Shown here piece by piece: positions 34,801 to 64,000 of a DNA stretch of 64,000 nucleotides (its first letter is position 1; every line of letters begins with the position of its first letter). The stretch is taken from contig NC_066850.1 in the NCBI RefSeq assembly GCF_001640805.2, positions 14,450,157-14,514,156 of the forward strand, read 5' to 3'. The DNA is from Lates calcarifer (taxonomy: Eukaryota > Chordata > Actinopteri > Centropomidae). Under the pieces are notes generated by a model. That model was not told where the DNA came from and made no database searches. It saw only the letters and a program-made list of their open reading frames with translations. A program made the position numbers and the translations under genes.

Positions 34801-37800
34801 CTGAGTTCAGTAAACGATGCTTTCACTTTCAGTAGGAGTCACACTGAAGTGGTGGTGGAACACTGATGGCATTAAACTGTGCTGTGCAGCTCTGCAGATG
34901 GCAGTCACAGTACTGGACAGTGTATAAAAGCAAACTGCAGTGGGGAGTAAAGGGGAATTCAGTTTTTTTTTTTCCTACATTAAACATTCCATAGAGAATA
35001 CAATCAACTTCCCTCGACACACACTCCCTCACTCATTCACTCACACATGCCTGAACAGCAAAACATTCGTATATATTATCTTGAAAATGATCATTCATAT
35101 TCACAAACTATTTACAGTAGCATCTTTAACATGGAAATATTCATTCAGAAAACAGTTTTTTTTTTCCTCTCTCTCTCTTTAGCAAACAAATACAGCAGAC
35201 ATTAAACCACAGAGGAGCATGAACCAGAACCCTCTGCCTGCCTCACAGCACATTCGTAAACCCAAAACATCCAGACTGAAGTGGACTGCATCGTGTTCAA
35301 TGAATGTATCCTTACAGTCCAGGCTGACAAGTCATTAACATCTTTTTACAATGTAACTCATTCAGTAATAATAATGATGATTAATAGTTAGGTGATTGAA
35401 ATTGTCAAGGATCTGGCAGGGATTCGGTGTCTTGCACTTGTTTATTCTAAAACAGTTATCTTCATTTTTTGAACTGTAGCTGCTGATGTTTCCTTTGTGT
35501 TTCCTGATTCCACTTCCAAGAAAAAAAGTGCTGAAAAACACTTCAAAATGTTAAAAAATGCATAGCAGTAAATGGGTACGTATACATGGTTACAGTGAAT
35601 AATCAGATTAAGGTGATCATTGGAAAAAAGCCCTTACATGGTTGAAAGTTTCCCTCAGTGACATTTGGATAATTACATGGACTGACTTTAGAGTGTGGAT
35701 AGTTGAGAAAAATGTAACACAAGACCCCGCTGTAAAAAAGTCAGAATAATTATAGGTTTCTGAAAGCTGGACTGTGCAGTCATGTAGGAGATACATGGGT
35801 GCTATAATTCAGTAAGAAACACTAAAAAGTTAACTTTCTCTGACTGCTTTGAAACAGCACATTTAAAAAAAACAAAATAAATCAGGTTAACTTTGCTTAC
35901 ACACCTTGCTCTTTCAAGTTTAAGCTATAACTCTGTGACTGGAGTCATTGCTGGGACAATGCAACTTTCATTATTTACGCTGAAGTGCTGAATAACAATG
36001 CAGCAGATCTAGGGGTCCAAACACATCAATGAGCTGAATACAATAAGTTGCTCTGTAAAAGGACAAGTCCAGCATGATGGATTTTTTTTTTTTGAAAAGT
36101 TTTCTAAGCCTTAAGGGTACTGGAGTGATTCCACTGAAAATAGTCCCAAATCAATGCACTATTTACTCCTAACAGAGTATTATTTGCTAATAACTACAGC
36201 GCCCTGCTGTTTAAAGAAATTATCTGGCCTTTAATTGTGACTATTTTTAAACATGTATGTCTTCAGTAGGAACAAATCTTGTGGTTGAAAACCACAGAGA
36301 GGGTAGGACGGTCAAACATTGTGGATTTTGGTATCTCCATAGGATTTGTCATCAGTAAGAAGAAAATGGAAAACAATGATGTAAAACTGAGCAGAAAATA
36401 CAAATACACTGGACTTGTCCTTGCAGAGCAGAGTGGGGAGGGAGACAGATTTTGATTGATTGTTTTAGTCAACTTCAGTGCCAAATAGGTTGGGCTCAAC
36501 ACACAGAACGATGCAGTGAGCCTTTTGACTGAATTTGACTTTAACTCACCTGTGGTCTCACACTCTCCTAGTGTGCCGTACAGATTTTAACAAGCACTGT
36601 GAATAATTTGCAGATACCTTACAGCAGCACTGTGGATTTAGTAAAAAAGATAAATGGCAACAGGTTAGGAAGGGAAGGTCAAAAGTCAATAATGTTCTCT
36701 CCAGGTTCATTTGTAGCTGGAGCTCAGCCCTTAGTTTTAGTCTTAAACAACTTCAGATCTGACTAGTTCTGTTCTAGCTAATTCATCAAGTACTGTAGAA
36801 TGAACCAAATTCTCTTCATACCTAGCTCTTGTCTTTGGCTACAACTCACAATAAAGGGATCAGTAGAATTGCATTTAATAAAGACATGACAATCTGATAT
36901 GTGTGAGTGAGCACCCAACATCTGCCTTTTAAGTTATGTCTGAAAGGCCATATCTGAGTCATATCTGAGTCAAGAGAAAGTCACGTTCAGGTCTATTGAA
37001 GAATTCAAATGAGACATTAAGTTGTGGACTTTAGTTGTTCAATATGTTTTTAAGAAAAATCTAAAAAACCATCAAATTACACAAAAAATTGTTGTCCCAC
37101 CCAAACTGCAAGTCCACTGATGTTTTCTGTTGTTACACAGAAGATTTGGCCTGTGGTGTTAAACAACCAGGTGATCAGGTAAAACTTTTGAGCACTGAGG
37201 AAAAAACGCAGTGTCTAAGATGATTAAGTTCAAAACTTAATCCTCGGTGGTTTAGTCTGAAATCAGGTCTGAGTCCTCAATGTTCAAGAGTCACTACAAC
37301 TCTGCAGTAAGGACACAGCTAACGTCCTGAGCCCTGGATCATTAACCATGATGCCACAACGCCTGGACCATGACAGAAACACCTAAACCAGGAAACCCAG
37401 TGTTTGCCAGCACACAGTGCAGCTGCAGTTTTCCCTGAGCACTTCTGAACTGGGTGCAGCTTGATGAAGTGAGAGGGTGAGATCATGGCTTTGTTAGAGG
37501 GGGAAGGAACAACAGCAGGCAACAGCTTCTCCAACTTCACATGGCGACCCTCGTGGGAGGCAGTTTAATATCTCTGAGATGGTCTCTAACATGTCTTGTA
37601 TCTTTTCGCAACTTTGAAACTGAATTGCGCTGCCTGTGGCTCCTTAGTTCGGGAAGTCAAATGGCAAGCTATCTTTAGTCACAAACATTCTCAACTGGAG
37701 GCAGTTTTCTCAGTAAATACATATCTCTGTCTTTTCCTATCCTATGCTAAACTTGCTGCATGCTTCATAGCAACCTGTATGTATGCCCCTTAAAGGGTGA

Positions 37801-38121
37801 TTGTTATAAAACTCTTATAAAGTAAGAAAATAATAAACAAATCAAAATCTTCAGACAATAAACAAGTTGTACAATGCTCTAACATCCACTCTGTTTTTTG
37901 TTTTTTTTTTAAATAAAGGTTTACAATCTCTAATCTCTGTCTGAAAAACATAAGTGGATGGCGGCTAATCTGTGTCTGAGAACATATCTGACCCTCTCTG
38001 TGCAAAATAGATAAAGCGCTTACTCATGTTTTCACATCTCAACAGTCGTATGGTACTTTTAAAGCACTTCTTAAAGCACAAACAAACAGACAAACAAGCC
38101 CATAAGGACACAGAAAAGGTC

Positions 38122-38505
38122 TTAAAGGTGCTATGTGTAGCATTTTTACATGGATAAATCATTGTCACATTAGTTTGCAACAGATTTCACAACAAATTTC
38201 TGTAAACAAATGAGGTCATTACTCAGACGACTGCCAGCCTCTATTCTGCATTTCACTCAGGTCAGATTTGGAGGGAAATGTTCTTGATTGCTTCATGGAG
38301 AAGGGCGCTAATTTCAGAGAATGTGATGGTGGAAACAAGATGAAACAGGGGGGTTGGGGGAAATGGGTTCTTAATTTAGAAAAACACTTGTATAGGCAAT
38401 AGTGATCAGTCATCTTGGCAATGGTCTTATTTATTTAAAGTCATAATACCAAAGTAGCACAATTTGACAATGATGTTTGTTTAAAGTTACACATAGCACC
38501 TTTAA
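38122..38505. mobile_element. Second TIR element family, in the probable CAMK1D 3' UTR
   Basis: The left end TTAAAGGTGCTATGTGTAGC and the right end GTTACACATAGCACCTTTAA are inverted copies over about 19 bases, again with TTAA at both tips. The interior (tttttacatggataaatcattg...) differs from the other family, so only the terminal hexamers are shared. 384 bases, non-coding. Confidence 0.65.
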
Positions 38506-38866
38506 ATGAACAACAATAATAAAAAATAATCCAGTTGCCCACAGTCAAACCTAAATTGGAAAAAAAGCTAAATAAAGTGGCGCAGGAAAGACCAGATTCA
38601 AGAGGGAAGTTGATGTTGACTGACATTGAATAATATGATACCACCGGCCTCTCCTGAACCTTTAATTACTACTCAAGTGCAGAGCAGTTGACACCCATTT
38701 ATCATTAAATACCAACCAATCACAGCTGGCCGTACAAACATCCTCAATGAGAATCAGTGGCCGTGCTGTTGCTGTTCTGGTGGGTGGGTGGTGGGTGTAC
38801 AGTATGGCGCTGAGTGGCTTGAATCGGAGGTGTGGAGGTAAAGTCCTCTGCTCTCCCGGGAGCAGG

Positions 38867-39009
38867 GCGGGGAACCAGCTGGGGGGGCTTCCATGATGAA
38901 GTACAGTGAGACGAGGGAGGGGCAAAGAAGAGGGTGATCCTCTTCCTCTCCTGTTGTCCTCTGTTGCTCTCTGTCTCACAGCGCTGTGGCCTCCCAGCTG
39001 GTTCCCCGC
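38867..39009 (-). other. camk1d: 17-bp perfect inverted repeat just after the CAMK1D stop codon
   Basis: GCGGGGAACCAGCTGGG at 38867-38883 and its exact reverse complement at 38993-39009, separated by 109 bases. In the mRNA the stem begins 11 bases after the TGA stop. G+C-rich and predicted to be stable. Function unknown. Confidence 0.75.
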
Positions 39010-39020
39010 GGGACCTGGCG

Positions 39021-59293
<20,273 letters not shown>

Positions 59294-59707
59294 TCACACA
59301 CAATAACCCATTAACAGAACTAAATGACTCTTAATCCTTATGATTGCTTTTAAACTGCAGGAAGTTTCTGCCACATTAATAAACATAACTGATAATCCAG
59401 AATAATGCTCTGACAGTGTTTTACCCAACGTGGCCTCATAATCCAGACTTCACTGTCCACATTTTAACCTTTACTTCTTTGTGCTGAGAGGAAAGGCAAA
59501 ATAAGATTTAACAAAGGTGAGGTGAGTTCATTCTTTAATAATAATTAATAATTAATAATTTTAATGCAAGGTACACTCTTCATCTGATGTCAACAAGCAT
59601 CCATGTGCTCGACTAGGTCTACTGTAAGCTTTGTCATTAGAAATAAAGTTTAGTTTCATTCTTGACTTTTGAACCATTAGTTGACAAAACAGTCTAATCT
59701 CAAGGTG

Positions 59708-59824
59708 CATTTAGTAGCTGTTCTGGAGCTTTCAATCATATTACACAACCTTCATCACCAAAAATTCAATCTGTTGATGAAGATCATGCAATATGATCAA
59801 AAACTCCAGAACAGATACTAAATG
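59708..59824. repeat. Long imperfect hairpin
   Basis: Arm 59708-59743 and arm 59789-59824 are inverted copies with 31 of 36 matching (shared core CTGTTCTGGAG). Pairing continues inward through ttcatca/tgatgaa to a loop of about 11 bases. It probably derives from a foldback MITE. Confidence 0.75.
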
Positions 59825-60483
59825 TAACGTCTGTTTTAATGTTGAGAAAGCTCAGTTTTACCTCTCAAAGCATAACTGACAGAGCTGCATTAGCAGATGA
59901 AAACTCATTAACATCTGATGAAGACTGTGCCAAGCATCTGAAGGCTCTGGGAAAATAGTAAGTGTATCTTGAGTGAAGTTTATTTTGCCAAACTATCGTT
60001 TCCAAAGTAAAGAATGAACATTCACACTCAAACCTTATCTTTCATTTCTTACCAGCACATTTTTTTCAGGGATTTGAACCAACAACTCATTATCCATTCA
60101 ATCCATCCTACCCTTATCTTTCTGCTAATTTTCATCAGTTCTCACCAGATCTCTCCATGGTTACGGTGCTGTGAGGAGGGTTTTTCCACCTTCAGTGTGC
60201 GTATGTGTAGGTGTGCATTCGTTATCCCAATACCTGATACCTTGTAGAAACACGACTGATTTTGTGTGTGGGTGTGTGGGTTAATCATCTTTTGCATTGT
60301 GAAGAGAGGTAATTCCCCCTGGTCTGTCTCTCCCACACACACACACACACGCACGCACAAACACTACCACATATACAGGCACGCACAGCAGGTGCACAGG
60401 TGAGCATCTAACACTTATTATGGGGCGTATGATCTCTGCGATGGCAGGCAGGCGATGAACTGCAGAGCTGAGACGTGACTCAT

Positions 60484-60525
<42 letters not shown>

Positions 60526-60538
60526 ACACACACACAGG
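60484..60538. repeat. (CA)n microsatellite
   Basis: About 27 CA units with one TA interruption. Confidence 0.92.
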
Positions 60539-61579
60539 CGTGCAGGTTGAAAAGGATAATGTGTGTGTATTTAAGCCCAGCCTGGGATAATGAAGGGCTG
60601 GCAGCAAGCAGCCTGAGTGTAATGGCAGCGGAGAGTCAGGGTGCATTCAGAAAAACCCTCTCATACATTACAGGCTTTATGCTGCAGTTAGCTGTCCTCA
60701 TTCATGGATTTCTACTGCACGTGTCCTTTGTTACTGCTCTACACAGCTGAAGCAACTGAAAGATGTAATGTGTAGTGCTTTAATCTATTTTTTAATCTTT
60801 CAAAATGAATTTCATATAACATTTATGAGCTGCTAAACTGGTTAAGTTGTTGATTTCAGCTTCACAATAGTGAGTATTTGCTGCTTTTCTCTGTTATATA
60901 TAATAAAAATTTTAATTGATTTAATGAATTTTAATTAATTAATAATTTGAGTTTGGAAAAAGGTAGGGGAAAAAGCAATATGACGACACCACCTTGGGCT
61001 CAAGGAACTTGTGATGGGTATTTTCCACTTATTTCATAGATCAAACAATTAATCAATCAATCAGAACATAATTAACAGGGCACCCAGGTATCCAAATGTT
61101 TAAAATGCATACTGCATAAATTCAGCATCCTAAGTTTGATTCCAGACACCTGTCTGTGTCTACACTGTTAACTATCAAATAGCTGTGAGCTAATCACAGT
61201 TGCAAAGTGGAAGGAGCAGAGTGTTTTTTTTCCCATTTAAAATTTCTTTTAATGATATCCTCAGTGATACAAGTAGAAACATGGAGCTCCTCTAATGATG
61301 AAACAGTCATATAGTTTTATGTTATGACAACCAGTTTGACTTGTTTCAACTTTGTTTCTTCATAGTTGTTAATCTTTTGCACTGAGAAATTAACTAGGAG
61401 AGTTTCATGCTGATATAGGCAGTACAGTAGAAGTGCTCTGACCATGAGTCACCTAACAGCATGTATGAGGAAAATGAATAGGATTTTTACTTCTGGAGCT
61501 TGGGCAGTTTTCTTATAATTGAGTGGCCAACAATGACATCTAACAATCTGCTTTATTTATATTTATTTGGTGTGAAAGC

Positions 61580-61731
61580 ATGAATGACTGTCCCTATATG
61601 TTAGCCCTGTGATAGACTGGTGACCTGCCCAGAGTGTACCCCACCTCTCACCCAGTGTCAACTGGGATAGGCTCTATCCCCCCTCGAGCCCAAAGGATAA
61701 GCCGTATAGATAATGAATGTATAGATGGACT
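61580..61731 (+). mobile_element. 3' tail of a teleost non-LTR retroposon (LINE/SINE-type)
   Basis: ttagccctgtgatagactgg, tgacctgcccagagtgtacc, ccacctctcacccagtgtca, actgggataggctctatccc and aaggataagccgtatagata followed by atgaatgtatagatgg match the widespread fish retroposon tail (family form given in general terms from memory), including the degraded ATGG-type end. Truncated, no coding frame. Confidence 0.7.
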
Positions 61732-64000
61732 CATGTTCATTACATATTTTCTGCTTTAACAAAGCCACAAACAACATGTGTACTAATTTTGATTTCTTCT
61801 AACATAAATGGTCAAAAGGCAAAAGTATTTTCTCCATAGACATATAAGAGTATCAGATTAGGAGCTATTCATTTCATCAAAATCTGTATAGTCTTTAAGC
61901 TTAGCTAAATGTACTATCCTCTGTTTGTTAAGGGCTCTGTGACTATTATCTCAGAGGACAGACAGTCTTTATTATCATTGTATAAGTGATACCTTGTTGC
62001 CATGTCTGTAAACTAATGAGACCACTATTTTGCACACTGGCTATTTTGAGCTCTCAGGCTGGGACACACCCTGGAAACTTTGTGCCATGGGAAATGGGGA
62101 TGAAATGTCAACAATTAAGATGTTGTTGGCCTCTACCTAACACAAGTGATATTGTTACAGTGCTCCCTGAAGTTTCTTGACTGTTTAAAACCATTCCTGG
62201 CACCATCTGCAGCCACATGAATCTTCTGTTTGCTAGGACTGAATAATAAAATAAAACATCCTGTGTAACGTTTTATTTGAATAATCTAATGTCATTTAAT
62301 TATTTAAGTCCTGAGATCAATCTTTGCATTTGTGGCTTTTATCAGTTAACATGTACATCTGCACAAAATCAATGTACATGATGGCTAGCTATATGAGTCA
62401 TGACACTCTTGTAAACTGTGATGTGAGTAATAACAGTCTAGACAGAGCTGCTGTAGTTTACTGGACTGTCGTAACTCAGGATGGTCAGTTTACCCTGGAT
62501 ATCCTGAATGAATCTACAGATCATATCTATGAGAGAGACTGAAAGAGACTGCACACTGTGTTTGTTGAAGAGATATTATCTCTGGCTATGAGATGTGAGG
62601 CCGTGGAAACCGACTGAACAGTGTGTGGATTCCCCTTTGTTCAGTCTGTCCCTGCCATGCAGCTAACATTAGCTGCAGATATCAGGCTGACAAACAGTGC
62701 AGATGTATTAGTGATAGATGATTTGCATTTGCCAAGGAAAATAAATCCTTGGTCCGCAATTTTATAACTGGCAAAGTGTTTCCAATTTAGCCTATAATGT
62801 GCACTTTACACAATTTTATATTCAAGAAAACAGCAGGGTGGCTCACTTGTTGAAAGTAGAAGAAAAAAATCAAATCAAACCAAATAACAGCAACATCTTC
62901 CTGTTTTGTGCCTTAAAGTAATCCAGCAGATTTCCCTCCAAAGCTGACCTGGTGTCTCACACTGCACAGGCTGACAGAGTCTGCCAGTCTGCTCACTGAT
63001 GCTGTCATTTGTTTACAATAATGACACTCATTTGTCTAAATGAATGTCTGCATCTTTCCCTCATTACTGGAGGCAATTCTCATTTTCTCTAACGTTACAC
63101 AGTATAGCCAAATTAGAACATTTATTGTATGTAATAGCATGATACATCCGTAAGGTCACAGCAAACAAACAGCAGTTTGACATTTCTGTGTATTTGTGTG
63201 GTTACATGCTTGTGTGTTATAACGAAGACAAAGAGGAAGTCCTTTTTTTCTCTTTTGAATGTTCTCTGTGTATCAGGTGCACTTACATGTAAACTAGCTG
63301 CTTGTGCTGGCTAATTATTCCCATGGATCTGTGTTACGCACTGCATGACGTATCCAAACACGGTAGCTAATTCATTCCAATTAAAACCTGCTCACCTGCA
63401 GAAGAAGTTTCTATGGCTTCCAACCAACACATGAGCACTGGTGGTTGACAGCTGGTACACATACATATAAATAATATGGTGATATGACTCTTGGTGGCTG
63501 TTAAATGTACAGATGGTTTGAATCATGAATATTTAAAAAGACTTTTTTAATGTGTGTGTGTGTGATGCTCAGGAATGTTTCTTCCCAGTTTTACAGTTTC
63601 TGCTGAAATGAGTTTATTTTAGTCCTGAACTGAAGGAATTGGGGCACCAAAGTACATACAAAATGGTTGCCATAGCAATACTATAGGAAGAGTAACCATA
63701 GAGAGGTCTTTAGTTAGCGTCAGGGCTTTGACCATTCAGAGTTATAACCACAAAATGTAAGCACACTGTGTCAGAATGCTGTTAGCCAAGTGTTAATGAG
63801 ACATTTCCTGTACTCTAAGGTCTCTGTGTTTAAACCAAAATAACCACATGTAGTGTTTTCTTCTCATCTTGTGTCTTTTTCCAACAAGACGGTGTCACTT
63901 TTTTCAACCACATCACCTTCAAGACTTCTTCTTGCATCAGTTCAGCCATTAGAGGTCAGTACTTTTCTTCTCCATTGACTGGTCCATTTATATTTCACAG

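Larger units (their letters stand above)
29363..39020. other. CCDC3-CAMK1D convergent interval, probably including a long CAMK1D 3' UTR
   Basis: No coding exon was recognised in this 9.7 kb. It holds dinucleotide tracts (30089-30127, 30238-30294, 31776-31819), transposon remnants (29487-29669, 30512-30874, 38122-38505), an (atc)n run near 33070, and two CpG-richer patches (33105-33190, 34620-34740). CAMK1D mRNAs in other vertebrates have very long 3' UTRs, so the right part may be transcribed leftward. Candidate reverse-strand AATAAA signals (tttatt on +) lie near 38428, 35441 and 32944; which one is used cannot be told. Confidence 0.45.

Overview
The window is nuclear DNA from a ray-finned (teleost) fish. 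The evidence is split-exon genes with GT/AG junctions, proteins that align end to end with vertebrate families, short introns packed with long (CA)n/(GT)n tracts, and many small non-autonomous transposon copies. No bacterial operon, phage, CRISPR array, rRNA or tRNA gene was seen. Gene names rest on recalled vertebrate family sequences; no database search was run.

Layout, left to right: (1) the last coding exon of UCMA on the + strand (969-1057), with a poly(A) signal at 1514; the rest of the gene lies left of the window. (2) MCM10 on the - strand, complete: 17 coding exons between 10771 and 3312, 908 aa. (3) OPTN (optineurin) on the - strand, complete: 12 coding exons between 17772 and 13548, 526 aa, plus a non-coding first exon near 18741-18870. 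(4) CCDC3 on the + strand, complete: 3 exons, 21339-28809, 295 aa. (5) About 9.7 kb (29363-39020) with no recognised coding gene; much of its right part is probably the 3' UTR of the next gene. (6) CAMK1D on the - strand, 5'-truncated: 9 coding exons from 59231 down to 39021 (360 residues), covering the kinase core from the alphaC region to the C terminus. (7) 59232-64000, probably CAMK1D intron.

The order and relative orientation UCMA > < MCM10 < OPTN CCDC3 > < CAMK1D matches the human 10p13 neighbourhood as I know it, so this is an old syntenic block and not an operon. The genes do unrelated work: cartilage matrix (UCMA), replication origin firing (MCM10), selective autophagy and NF-kB control (OPTN), a secreted fat/vessel factor (CCDC3), and calcium signalling (CAMK1D).

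The most interesting signal is the 148-nt CAMK1D intron at 40910-41057. It has an (AC)9 tract just inside the 5' splice site and a roughly 20-unit (GT) tract in place of the pyrimidine tract at the 3' splice site. This is the architecture proposed for structure-bridged, U2AF2-independent splicing in fish. Other points are a Gln/Asn-rich insertion in CAMK1D, a hairpin just after its stop codon, an exact CLEAR-type palindrome in OPTN intron 1, a palindromic kB site between OPTN and CCDC3, a perfect DR1 in CCDC3 intron 2, two strong hairpins, and a family of TTAA-ended inverted-repeat elements.
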